Assembly (NCBI GenBank): GCA_024434165.1
Contig: QMIW01000066.1
Coordinates: 1 to 53,105 of the forward strand
Direction of reading: 5' to 3'
DNA from: Chloroflexota bacterium
Lineage (GTDB): Bacteria; Chloroflexota; Anaerolineae; Anaerolineales; Villigracilaceae
Length of the DNA: 53,105 nt
Numbering within the stretch: the stretch's first letter is position 1; each line of letters starts with the position of its first letter. Made by a program: the position numbers and the translations under genes. The notes under the pieces were generated by a model. It saw only the letters and a list, made by a program, of their open reading frames with translations, ran no database searches and was not told where the DNA came from. Shown piece by piece: positions 42,089 through 50,168 of this stretch.

Positions 42089-43096
42089 ATGGAAGCCCAT
42101 AAAACGAACAAGGCAAAACAACCTCCCATTCTTTTTGACAAGTCGCAAGCCATCATCAAGGAGTTGAACAAAAAACTGGGCGGCACGCTCGTCACCTATT
42201 TCAACAACCCGCGCGGCAGCGTCTGTCACGACGATGTGCTGGCTCTCTTCGAACTGCTTGAAAAAATCGGCCACCAGGAAAAGATTTACCTGTTCATCAA
42301 GTCCAGCGGCGGCAACGGACAAGCCTCCCTGCGCATCGTCAACCTTCTGCGCCAGTATTGCAACGAAGTGGTTGCCGTCATTCCGCTTGAATGCGCCTCT
42401 GCCGCCACCATGATCGCGCTTGGCGCAAACGAGATCCACATGGGACCGATGGCATACCTTACGCCGGTGGACACGTCCCTGACCCATGCGCTCTCTCCCA
42501 TTGACCGCGACAACGACCGCGTCAGCGTCTCGCTCGACGAGTTGACCCGCGTCGTCCGGCTGTGGCAGTCCCAGAGGTCCGACCAGAACGAAAACCCCTA
42601 CCAACAGTTGTTCCAATACGTGCATCCGCTCGTGATCGGGGCGGTGGACCGCGCCGAGTCGCTGTCCATCATGCTCTGCAAGGAACTGCTCGCGTACCAC
42701 ATCCGCGCGGAGGAAACCCAGAACAGCATTGCCAACGCCTTGAACGCGAAATACCCCTCGCATGGGTATCCCATCCTGTTCGAGGAGGCGAAACGCATCG
42801 GTCTCAAAGTGGCTCACCTCCCGTCGGAGATCAACACCCTCCTGCTTGAGTTGAACGAGTTGTACAGCGAGATGGGTCAGCGCGCCACCACCGACTTCGA
42901 CGACACCCACGCGCACGGTAACGAAATTCTCAACATCTGGGAATCAACCGGCGTGCTGGTGTATTACCAGCAGGATAAAGACTGGTTCTATCGCACCGAG
43001 GAGCGCCGCTGGATTTCGCTCAACGACAACAGCAGTTGGCGGCGGGTGCAAAAGATCGGCAGCAAGGTCGAAAAATCCATCATCCACATTTCGTAA
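42089..43096 (+). CDS. Serine dehydrogenase-type (SDH/SppA-like) protease
   Basis: The 335-residue protein belongs to the ClpP/crotonase-fold SDH proteinase family. It shows YLFIKSSGGNGQASLRIVNLL (oxyanion side, about 68-88) and the nucleophile Ser104 in LECASAATMIALGANEIHMG, then AYLTPVDTSL. The family includes membrane-linked SppA-like proteases that degrade signal peptides or other peptides. There is no signal peptide or membrane helix here. A C-terminal extension (about 285-335) with WESTGVLVYYQQDKDWFYRT is not part of the usual core. GAGGAGAAACCTCG precedes the ATG. Confidence 0.85.
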   Translation: MEAHKTNKAKQPPILFDKSQAIIKELNKKLGGTLVTYFNNPRGSVCHDDVLALFELLEKIGHQEKIYLFIKSSGGNGQASLRIVNLLRQYCNEVVAVIPLECASAATMIALGANEIHMGPMAYLTPVDTSLTHALSPIDRDNDRVSVSLDELTRVVRLWQSQRSDQNENPYQQLFQYVHPLVIGAVDRAESLSIMLCKELLAYHIRAEETQNSIANALNAKYPSHGYPILFEEAKRIGLKVAHLPSEINTLLLELNELYSEMGQRATTDFDDTHAHGNEILNIWESTGVLVYYQQDKDWFYRTEERRWISLNDNSSWRRVQKIGSKVEKSIIHIS

Positions 43097-43103
43097 TGGA
43101 TGG

Positions 43104-43265
43104 TTCGCAGCAGGGGCGGCCCGCCTGCATTCACGAAAACCTCGTTTTGCGAGAAAGGGTCGCCCTTTGAACAGACAGCCTTCCTCATCGCAGCAGCCCT
43201 GCATTGGGGATAAAACGCGATATACCCGGATAGGCTGCCCTGCATAAAATCGCATAAGGCGGGTT
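43104..43265. repeat. Diverged relatives of the 134-bp element
   Basis: GCAGCAGGGGCGGCCCGCCTGC, AAAGGGTCGCCCTTTGAACAGACAGCC and a right end AAAATCGCATAAGGCGGGTTCAT share the order and wording of the element at 3033-3166, but with extra DNA inserted. Confidence 0.5.
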
Positions 43266-43296
43266 CATAATTCAAGGAAAGGGGGAGAAGCTGTAT

Positions 43297-43337
43297 CTTT
43301 GCAAAATATTGACAAAATCTTTGCAATATGATATATT
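43297..43337 (+). promoter_or_regulatory. Promoter and candidate operator of the PRXL2-ABC operon
   Basis: TTGACA (43309-43314), a 17-base spacer and TATATT (43332-43337). The perfect inverted repeat TTGCAAA/TTTGCAA (about 43300-43306 and 43321-43327) straddles the -35 box, and the wider motif TCTTTGCAA occurs twice as direct copies. Operator role is inferred. Confidence 0.6.
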
Positions 43338-43364
43338 TTTGCCACTGAACTGAACAAGGAACTC

Positions 43365-43964
43365 ATGTCCAATACCATTCACCTCAAATTCAACGACCCC
43401 GCCCCCGACTTGACCCTGCTCGACGGCAACGGCAAGCCCCTCCAACTTTCCAGCCTTTGGAAAAAACACGTCCTCGTGCTTGCCTTCACCCGTCACTTTG
43501 GCTGCCCCCAATGCAAAGAGATGGTGGATCAACTGATTGACGCGCATCACAGCCTGACCGGGAGGGGGCTCCGCCTCGCAATCATTTCCCACGCCTCAGC
43601 CGAATCTGCCAAAGCCTTCTGCGACCAGCGCGCGCCAGACGCCATCTGCCTTGCCGACCCAGACCGCTCCGCCTACCGCGCCTACGGACTCTACCGCGGC
43701 TCCTTCTGGCAGACGATCCTCTCGCCTCACATCTGGACCTCGAACCGCAGGCTCGCCCGTGAAAAAGGATTCAAGCCCGAAGTCCCGCCGCCCGGGCAGG
43801 ACGCCTACCAAATGTCCGGCACGTTCGTCATCGGCACGGACGGACGCATCCGCCTGCCTTATTACTATGAAGACATCGCCGACCATCCACCCGTGGATCT
43901 GCTCCTGCATGGCGTAATGGGCGCAGACTGGAAGCGTCCCTTCGACGCAAAGCCGCTGGTGTAG
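43365..43964 (+). CDS. PRXL2/SelL-like thioredoxin-fold protein
   Basis: The 199-residue protein has an AhpC/TSA-like thioredoxin fold with the redox motif FTRHFGCPQCKEM (Cys47 and Cys50). The long region after it (SPHIWTSNRRLAREKGFKPEV ... AYQMSGTFVIGTDGRIRLPYYYEDIADHPPVDLLL) matches the PRXL2/SelL subgroup, where the CxxC may be UxxU. It should reduce peroxides or disulfides in the cytoplasm. AAGGAACTC precedes the ATG. It starts an operon with an FtsX-type permease 13 bases on and then an ATPase. Confidence 0.82.
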   Translation: MSNTIHLKFNDPAPDLTLLDGNGKPLQLSSLWKKHVLVLAFTRHFGCPQCKEMVDQLIDAHHSLTGRGLRLAIISHASAESAKAFCDQRAPDAICLADPDRSAYRAYGLYRGSFWQTILSPHIWTSNRRLAREKGFKPEVPPPGQDAYQMSGTFVIGTDGRIRLPYYYEDIADHPPVDLLLHGVMGADWKRPFDAKPLV

Positions 43965-43977
43965 GGAGAATCGAACC

Positions 43978-45138
43978 ATGCAATCTCTTTATCTTGCAGC
44001 CTACCTTGCGCTCAAAGAGGTCGTCCGTAATCGCGGACGGTTCCTGCTCGTTGCGCTGGTCATCGCGTTGATCACGTTGTTGGTGCTGTTCATCGCCGCC
44101 CTGGGAGAGGGACTGGGCAACGGCAACCGCCAGTACGTTGCCAACCTCGACGCGCAGTTGATCGTCTTCCTCGAAAAGTCCGATTACATCATTTCATCGA
44201 GCCGCCTCGAAACCAACACCGCCCGCTCCGTGCGCCGTGTGGAAGGCGTGGCGGACGCCGGTGCGATCTACACCTCCAGCGCGGAAATCGTTTCGCTGGA
44301 TGAACCCTTGAAAGTTTCCATGCTTGGCGTCGAACCGGGCAGACCCGGCATGCCTCCCATTCTGGAAGGGCGCGAATTCCGCGCAGGGGAAGCCCGCGAA
44401 ACCGTCATTGACCGCAACGTGGCGCTGCGCTCGGATATCAGGGTCGGCGATACGATCCAAATCCGCTCCACGCAGGGCACGGAGGATGAATTCTATGAAT
44501 TGAAAGTGGTCGGCTTGGTGGACGGTCAATCGTATTTCTTCCAGCCGACGATCTTCGTCCCGCCCGCCGCATGGGAAAAGATCCGCCCGCAATCCGATAC
44601 GGACATGACCAGTGACACGCCGTATCCGAACATCATTGCCGTCAAATTGCAGGACCCGGCTCGAGCGGATGAAATGACCGCCCGCCTGCTTGAACGCATC
44701 CCAAACATCGAAGTGGCTGATATTCAGACCACCATCAACAACATCCCCGGTTATTCCGCCCAGCAGGGAACGGTGCAAACCCAGGGCGTTTTCACCCTGT
44801 TGATCGGCGTCCTCGTCATCGGCGGCTTCTTTCAGATTCAAATCCTGCAAAAGGTGCCGCAGATCGGCGTGCTGAAAGCCATCGGTTCCACCAACGGCAT
44901 GGTCGGTCTATCGGCTGTCATTCAGATCGTCATCGTCACAGCCATGGGGGTGGGGATCGGCGGCGGTTTGACCTGGCTCTTCTCGCTCGGTTTTCCGCCC
45001 ACCATCCCGCTGGTTTTCAATGGCGTCAACTCTCTCTTTGCTGTCGTCCTCCTCCTCCTGATCGGACCGATCGGCGGGTTGGTCTCCATCATCTATGCAG
45101 TTCGCATCGAGCCGCTCAAGGCTCTAAGGTTAGGGTAG
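43978..45138 (+). CDS. ABC transporter permease, FtsX/MacB-like
   Basis: The 386-residue permease has a first membrane helix (about 20-42), a large outer domain (about 45-265), then three membrane helices (about 272-292, 318-340, 355-375) of the FtsX/MacB_PCD type. AGGGAG precedes the ATG 13 bases after the PRXL2 gene. The ATPase gene follows within three bases. Without an outer-membrane or adaptor partner, it is more like DevC/LolC-type permeases than a full tripartite exporter. The substrate is unknown. Confidence 0.88.
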   Translation: MQSLYLAAYLALKEVVRNRGRFLLVALVIALITLLVLFIAALGEGLGNGNRQYVANLDAQLIVFLEKSDYIISSSRLETNTARSVRRVEGVADAGAIYTSSAEIVSLDEPLKVSMLGVEPGRPGMPPILEGREFRAGEARETVIDRNVALRSDIRVGDTIQIRSTQGTEDEFYELKVVGLVDGQSYFFQPTIFVPPAAWEKIRPQSDTDMTSDTPYPNIIAVKLQDPARADEMTARLLERIPNIEVADIQTTINNIPGYSAQQGTVQTQGVFTLLIGVLVIGGFFQIQILQKVPQIGVLKAIGSTNGMVGLSAVIQIVIVTAMGVGIGGGLTWLFSLGFPPTIPLVFNGVNSLFAVVLLLLIGPIGGLVSIIYAVRIEPLKALRLG

Positions 45139-45141
45139 AAC

Positions 45142-45870
45142 ATGTCCAATATTGCTTTGGAAGTCCGCGACCTGGTCAAATCGTTCCCGCTCGACGGCGC
45201 GATCATCAATGCGGTGAATCAAGTCTCTTTTCAAGTCAAATTCGGCGAGTTTGTAGCGCTGGTCGGTCCCAGCGGTTCCGGCAAGACCACCATGCTCTCC
45301 ATCCTTGCCGCCCTGCTCACGCCCACCAGCGGACAAGTCATCATTGACGGGCAGGACCTCGCCAGAATGTCCGAGAAGGAACGCGTCAAATTGCGCCGCG
45401 AAAAGATCGGCTTTACCTTTCAGGCGAACAACCTGATTCCGTATCTCTCAGCCCGCGAAAACGTGGAGTTCATGCTGCGCCTCAACGGCAGGCTGGATCA
45501 TGGCTCCCGCATCCGCTCGGATGAGTTGCTGGCGCGGCTGGGTCTTGCTGAGCGTTTGCACAACCTTCCCGCCCAAATGTCCGGCGGTCAGCAGCAGAGG
45601 GTCGCCATTGCCCGTGCCCTGATTCACAATCCCGCCCTCGTCCTTGCGGACGAGCCCACCGCCTCGCTCGATACTGAACGCGCCTTCCAGGTGGTGCAAA
45701 CCTTCGCCAACCTCATCCACGAAAACGGGCGCGCCGGGATCATCGTCACTCACGACCTGCGCATGTGCCAATTTGTAGATAAAGTCCTGCAAATGCAGGA
45801 CGGCAAACTTGTCCGCGTGTACGAAACCCGGAAAGAGATCAGGGATTTGGCGGCTGCTGCGGTCCATTGA
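45142..45870 (+). CDS. ABC transporter ATP-binding protein, LolD/MacB-type
   Basis: The 242-residue ATPase has Walker A GPSGSGKTT (about 43-51), the signature MSGGQQQR (about 145-152), Walker B LVLADEPTAS and the H-loop IVTHD. This is the LolD/MacB/FtsE class, matching the FtsX-type permease directly upstream. Translation starts three bases after the permease stop, so PRXL2, permease and ATPase are made together. A hairpin at 45909-45958 may end the operon. Confidence 0.92.
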   Translation: MSNIALEVRDLVKSFPLDGAIINAVNQVSFQVKFGEFVALVGPSGSGKTTMLSILAALLTPTSGQVIIDGQDLARMSEKERVKLRREKIGFTFQANNLIPYLSARENVEFMLRLNGRLDHGSRIRSDELLARLGLAERLHNLPAQMSGGQQQRVAIARALIHNPALVLADEPTASLDTERAFQVVQTFANLIHENGRAGIIVTHDLRMCQFVDKVLQMQDGKLVRVYETRKEIRDLAAAAVH

Positions 45871-45908
45871 TCGCAGAGACGATCCGCGCTCGTCATTTCG
45901 TATCCGAG

Positions 45909-45958
45909 GAATCAAAGGGAGGGTGGTCCTGTTGATCAGGGCAACCTTCCTTTTTGAT
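45909..45958 (+). terminator. Possible terminator after the PRXL2-ABC operon
   Basis: AATCAAAGGGAGGGTGGTCCTG / CAGGGCAACCTTCCTTTTTGATT form a long imperfect stem with T-rich right arm. Confidence 0.5.
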
Positions 45959-46091
45959 TTACTCATTCATGCTACGCGAGAATCCGTCACGCCAGATAGC
46001 CGCTCTGACCCTTTTGACGCGACGGACTGCGTAACAGTTTTGCGCTGCACCCGTGGTTGGGGTGTGGTCGGTCTTCCAAAAGAATTTGAGG

Positions 46092-46138
46092 TAGAATTTG
46101 ATGCCCGGCGCGAGTGCGGAAGCCTAAAAATCCGCGCC
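46092..46138 (+). promoter_or_regulatory. Promoter and 5' leader hairpin of the AlgI gene
   Basis: TAGAAT (46092-46097) could be the -10 box. The leader holds a perfect stem CCGGCGCG / CGCGCCGG (about 46104-46138), ahead of the ATG at 46156. No Shine-Dalgarno is obvious, so the hairpin may control access to the start. Confidence 0.4.
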
Positions 46139-46155
46139 GGACGGATTGCCATTGC

Positions 46156-47541
46156 ATGGATTTCAATTCACCGATTTTTTTTCTCCTTTTTCTGCCGGTA
46201 TTTTTCATCCTTTATTATCCCGCTCCCAAGCCTTTAAGAATTTACGTGGGGATCATCGGCGGTCTGCTTTTTTATTCCTGGGGCTACGCGGCTTACCTCC
46301 CCCTGATTTTGGGGATAACCCTGCTCGCCTTCCTGCTGGGATTGGGCATCGAACGCTGGCGGGGACACGGCGCCGCCTCCCTGCTGTTGTGGGGGGGAGT
46401 TCTGGTCAACATCGCCCTGATTGTCGTCTTCAAACTGAGCGAAGACCTTTCCTACCCGCTGGGGCTTTCGTTTTTGACCTTTCAGGTGATCGCCTACCTG
46501 GTGGAAGTAAACAACAAGGCTGGCGAAGCCGAGCGGAATCTGCTGGATTTCTCCTTTTACCTGCTCTTGTTTCCGAAACTTCCGGCGGGACCGATCACCC
46601 GTTACCGCGACCTGCGCCGCCAGATCAAGGACATCCGCATCGAGCCGCACGACGCCGCGGACGGACTCCGGCGCTTCATCACCGGCTTTGCGAAAAAAGC
46701 CTTGATCGCCGATACGCTGGGAAAAGTCGCATCCCCTGTTTTTGATCTGTCGTCTCCCGGCATCTCCCCCGCTCTGGCGTGGCTTGCGCTCGTCAGTTTT
46801 GCGCTTCAGTTGTATTTCGATTTTTCGGGTTACAGCGACATGGCAATCGGTTTGGGGCGCATGATGGGCTTCCGCTTTGTGGAGAATTTCAACTTCCCCT
46901 ACATCTCGAAGAACATCGGGGATTTCTGGCGGCGCTGGCATATTTCACTCTCCACCTGGTTCCGCGACATGGTCTTCTACCCGCTCGAAAGACGGCGTCT
47001 GGCGTTCCTCGGGCAACAGGTCAATATTTTGACCGTCTTTCTCCTGACCGGGCTGTGGCATGGGCTGACGCTCAATTTTGTCATTTGGGGCTTGATCCAC
47101 GGTGCGGCGCTCGTATTCGAGGCAACCGCGCCTGGTCGGAGGCTTCGCGGCGCATGGGCTCCGATTCAACACCTGTATGCGCTCGGCGTGATTCTCCTCG
47201 GCTGGGTCTTTTTCGCCTCCCCGACCCCCGCGTTTGCGATTGACTTCCTGCAGCGCCTGCTCGGCGATACGCGCGGTTTGGAACCGCTGCCGTTTGAATT
47301 GACCAATCCCCTGCCTTTCATCGAGCCCACCTTCCTGCTGGCACTGTTCCTTTCCATGCTTTTGTCCATGCCGGTCAGCGGGTGGATGGGAAATTTTTTC
47401 AGGGATTTGACAGGCGGCAAACTTGCCCTAAACGCCGCCCTCCGCATCGCCGCGGACCTCGGGCTTGTGTTCCTGTTCTTTGCCTCGGTCGCCGCCGTAG
47501 CCAGCGCGGAGTTTATCCCCGCCATTTATGGGAACTTTTGA
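46156..47541 (+). CDS. MBOAT family O-acyltransferase (AlgI-like)
   Basis: The 461-residue protein has about ten membrane helices and the AlgI family sequence: LLLFPKLPAGPITRYRDL, DFSGYSDMAIGLGRMMGF, NIGDFWRRWHISLSTWFRDMVFYP and LLTGLWHGLTLNFVIWGL with the conserved catalytic His. It moves an acyl group (usually acetyl) across the membrane to a polysaccharide. An AlgJ-like partner starts one base after its stop. The start is ATG at 46156; the longer frame from 46114 has a poorly fitting hydrophilic lead. Confidence 0.92.
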   Translation: MDFNSPIFFLLFLPVFFILYYPAPKPLRIYVGIIGGLLFYSWGYAAYLPLILGITLLAFLLGLGIERWRGHGAASLLLWGGVLVNIALIVVFKLSEDLSYPLGLSFLTFQVIAYLVEVNNKAGEAERNLLDFSFYLLLFPKLPAGPITRYRDLRRQIKDIRIEPHDAADGLRRFITGFAKKALIADTLGKVASPVFDLSSPGISPALAWLALVSFALQLYFDFSGYSDMAIGLGRMMGFRFVENFNFPYISKNIGDFWRRWHISLSTWFRDMVFYPLERRRLAFLGQQVNILTVFLLTGLWHGLTLNFVIWGLIHGAALVFEATAPGRRLRGAWAPIQHLYALGVILLGWVFFASPTPAFAIDFLQRLLGDTRGLEPLPFELTNPLPFIEPTFLLALFLSMLLSMPVSGWMGNFFRDLTGGKLALNAALRIAADLGLVFLFFASVAAVASAEFIPAIYGNF

Positions 47542-47542
47542 T

Positions 47543-48577
47543 ATGCAGACGAAATTTTCCAGAATTTATCCGTTCCTTTTCGTATCGGTATTCTTTCTCA
47601 CCCTGTTGATTCAACTCGGTGTCCCCAACCTGACGCTTGAAACCGTTTCCGAAGAATTTTTGTGGAAAGACAGCCTGATTCGAAACCTGAACAACGTCCG
47701 CCGTCAACTGGGCGACAGGGTCTTTTCCGAGGCGATCATCGGAAAGGAGGGTTGGATGTTTTACACCGGCGATAAGAGCCTGGAAGATTATCAAAGGACG
47801 CTGAAGATAGACCCGCGTGGAACGCGCAATGCCCTGCGGGATCTTGCCCTGCTGGATGAAATCGTCAATGGTTATGGCGGCAAACTGCTCCTGGTGGTGG
47901 TTCCAGATAAACAGACAGTTTATCCCCAATACATGCCCGATGAAACCCCCGTGCTGGGGGAACTCTCCCGCTTGGACCGGGTGTTGAACCAGGCGCGGGA
48001 TTTGGGACTCGACGTCGAAATCGTGGATTTGCGCGGAGTTCTGATCGAAGCCAGCGCCTCTCGCCAGGTATATCAGAAGGCGGATACCCATTGGAACTGC
48101 CTCGGCGCGTATTACGGATACCGCGAAGTCATGGAACGGGTGGCGGCGGCATACCCCGAAGCGGCGCCGCATCCGTTGAGCGATTTCGAAATTGTGCCCA
48201 CCGATCCCATCGTGAGGGATATTCCGAGGATGCTCGGATTCGATCATCTGGAAGGCGGCTGGGATTTAATTCCCAGGTTCATCCCAAACCACCTCACGAT
48301 CACAGAAGAGAAGCTGGAAAAGAAGCAATATTTCCGGCGTATCGTCGAAAACGAGCGCAGCGACCTGCCAACAGCCCTGGTATTTCACGATTCATTTTAC
48401 GACTTTTGTTTCAACCAGTTTATCGAACAGCATTTCAGCCGCACCTATGCCATCCATTATGGAATGGTGGAAGATTACAGCGATCTGATTGAAAAGGAGC
48501 GGGCAGATGTGATCATCATTCAGACGGCGGAACGATTTTTGACCCGTGTTCTGGCTTTGATCAAAAGGCGGGGATGA
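47543..48577 (+). CDS. AlgJ/AlgX-like SGNH-type O-acetyltransferase partner
   Basis: The 344-residue protein has an N-terminal anchor (about 9-26) and an outer SGNH-type domain with IIGKEGWMFYTGD (about 65-77), the Asp-x-His catalytic pair D181/H183 in QKADTHWNCLG, and the nucleophile Ser284 in VFHDSFYD. These are the AlgJ/AlgX (DHHW) hallmarks. It should take the acyl group passed through the AlgI-like protein and put it on an outer polysaccharide. The chosen ATG at 47543 lies one base after the AlgI stop; an in-frame ATG at 47528 overlaps AlgI. A terminator follows. Confidence 0.9.
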   Translation: MQTKFSRIYPFLFVSVFFLTLLIQLGVPNLTLETVSEEFLWKDSLIRNLNNVRRQLGDRVFSEAIIGKEGWMFYTGDKSLEDYQRTLKIDPRGTRNALRDLALLDEIVNGYGGKLLLVVVPDKQTVYPQYMPDETPVLGELSRLDRVLNQARDLGLDVEIVDLRGVLIEASASRQVYQKADTHWNCLGAYYGYREVMERVAAAYPEAAPHPLSDFEIVPTDPIVRDIPRMLGFDHLEGGWDLIPRFIPNHLTITEEKLEKKQYFRRIVENERSDLPTALVFHDSFYDFCFNQFIEQHFSRTYAIHYGMVEDYSDLIEKERADVIIIQTAERFLTRVLALIKRRG

Positions 48578-48626
48578 TTCAGCCTGCAAAACCGCACTCT
48601 TCGGCATAAAGAGGGTTACGAATCAA

Positions 48627-48662
48627 AAAGGCATCCAAAGACCCAAATCTCTGGATGCCTTT
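48627..48662. terminator. Bidirectional terminator between the AlgJ-like gene and glnA
   Basis: Stem AAAGGCATCC (48627-48636) / GGATGCCTTT (48653-48662), with a T-run on the minus strand. It can end glnA transcripts and, more weakly, the plus-strand operon. Confidence 0.78.
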
Positions 48663-48742
48663 CCTATTCACTACTTACCATTTACCATTCACTACTTACC
48701 ATTTACTATTCACTATTCACTATTCACTATTTACTATTCACT
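48661..48742. repeat. Short iterated repeat, TTTACCA/TTCACTA type
   Basis: About ten tandem, slightly varied units of seven to eight bases (CATTCACTACTTAC, CATTTACCATTCAC, TATTCACTATTCAC) just after the glnA stop codon. Confidence 0.75.
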
Positions 48743-48746
48743 TCCC

Positions 48747-50090
48747 TTACGCCGTTTCCAAATATCGTTCGATCTCATAATCCGTCACGCGCAGGCGGAA
48801 TTCATCCCACTCTTCCCATTTGGCGCGCATGTACGCTTCGAAAAGGTAATCACCCAGCGCAGACTTCAACACGTCGTCCCTTTCCAACTCGCGCAGGGAT
48901 TCCGCCAGCGAGCCGGGCAGTTCGGTCACGCCCAGTTTTTCGCGTTCTTCACGGTCGAGGTGGTAGAGGTTGATGTTGTTCAATGGTTTGGGCGCCTTCA
49001 TATTCCTGTCAATGCCGTCGAGTGCGGCGGCGAGCATCACCGTGAATGCCAGGTACGGGTTCGAGGACGGGTCGGGGAAGCGCAGTTCCGCGCGCACGGC
49101 TTTGTCGCGTCCTTCGGTGTAGCGCGGAATGCGGATCAATGCCGAACGGTTCTGTTGAGCCCAGCCGATGTACACCGGCGCTTCGTAACCCGGAACCAGG
49201 CGTTTGTAGGAGTTGACAGTCGGCGCGACCACGCCGGCGAGCGCGCGCGCGTGGTCCAACTGACCGGCGATGAACGAATATGCCAGCGGCGAGAGACGGG
49301 CTTCATCCTTTGCCTCGAAGAACAGGTTCTTGCCGCTCTTCGTATCGAACAGGGATTGGTGGCAGTGCATACCGGAGCCGTTGATGCCGTACACAGGCTT
49401 GGGCATGAACGAAGCGACCAGACCGTGCTGGGCGGCAATCGCCTTCACGGTGTACTTAAGCGTCAGGACGTTGTCCGCAGCCTTGAGCGCGTCCGCGAAG
49501 CGGAAGTCAATCTCATGCTGACCGAGCGCCACCTCATGATGACCCACTTCCACGTCCAGTCCCATCTGGTCGAGTGCATCCATCAACGCCGTGCGGACGA
49601 CGACCGCCTCATCGAAGGACGAAAAATCGAAGTAGCCGCCCAGGTCGTGGGGGACAGGGTGAACGCCGTTGCTGCCATTCGCCGCCTTGAACAGGAAGAA
49701 CTCCGGTTCGGGACCGATGTTGTAACGCCAGCCGCGCTCCTCGATCTTCTTGAGGATACGCTTCAATGCGCCGCGCGGATCGCCTTCGAACGGCTCGCCT
49801 GCGGGAGTGTAAATATCGCAGAACACGCGCGCGCGGCGGGATTCCGGCGAAGACCACGGCAGGACCGCGTACGTGTCCACGTCAATCTTCAGACGCATGT
49901 CGCTTTCCTGAATGCGCGCAAAGCCCTCCACCGAGGAACCGTCGAACCAGACACCGTCGTTCAGCGCGTCCTCCAGATGACGGATGGGCATATCCACGCT
50001 CTTGACCGCGCCGACCACATCCGTAAACTGGAGCGACAGGAACTTGACATCGTCTTCCTTCACACGCTTAAGTAAATCCTTTGAATCCAT
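48747..50090 (-). CDS. glnA: Type I glutamine synthetase
   Basis: The 447-residue enzyme makes glutamine from glutamate, ammonia and ATP. It has the N-terminal FLSLQFTDVVGAVKSVDMPI, the DGSSVEGFARIQESDM loop, the NGSGMHCHQSLF and PGYEAPVYIGWA ATP/metal sites and a normal end. The protein length of about 447 and absence of the longer insert fit the GSI-alpha type common in Firmicutes and Chloroflexota. No adenylylation Tyr loop can be confirmed. AAGGAGATA precedes the ATG. A DMT transporter lies just upstream. Confidence 0.96.
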   Translation of the reverse strand: MDSKDLLKRVKEDDVKFLSLQFTDVVGAVKSVDMPIRHLEDALNDGVWFDGSSVEGFARIQESDMRLKIDVDTYAVLPWSSPESRRARVFCDIYTPAGEPFEGDPRGALKRILKKIEERGWRYNIGPEPEFFLFKAANGSNGVHPVPHDLGGYFDFSSFDEAVVVRTALMDALDQMGLDVEVGHHEVALGQHEIDFRFADALKAADNVLTLKYTVKAIAAQHGLVASFMPKPVYGINGSGMHCHQSLFDTKSGKNLFFEAKDEARLSPLAYSFIAGQLDHARALAGVVAPTVNSYKRLVPGYEAPVYIGWAQQNRSALIRIPRYTEGRDKAVRAELRFPDPSSNPYLAFTVMLAAALDGIDRNMKAPKPLNNINLYHLDREEREKLGVTELPGSLAESLRELERDDVLKSALGDYLFEAYMRAKWEEWDEFRLRVTDYEIERYLETA

Positions 50091-50138
50091 TGTTATCTCC
50101 TTTTGATTTTATCTTCCTTGAAACTGCCTACCGCCTAA

Positions 50139-50168
50139 TGATGACTGATCACCGATGACTGAAAACCG
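50139..50168. repeat. Short iterated repeat, CTGATCA type, copy 2
   Basis: ATGATGACTGATCACCGATGACTGAAAACC, of the same type as 14456-14485, in the gap between glnA and the DMT transporter. Confidence 0.45.

Noticed and set aside
48661-48742. CRISPR array
   Set aside because: Units are only seven to eight bases and have no unique spacers; no cas genes are present.
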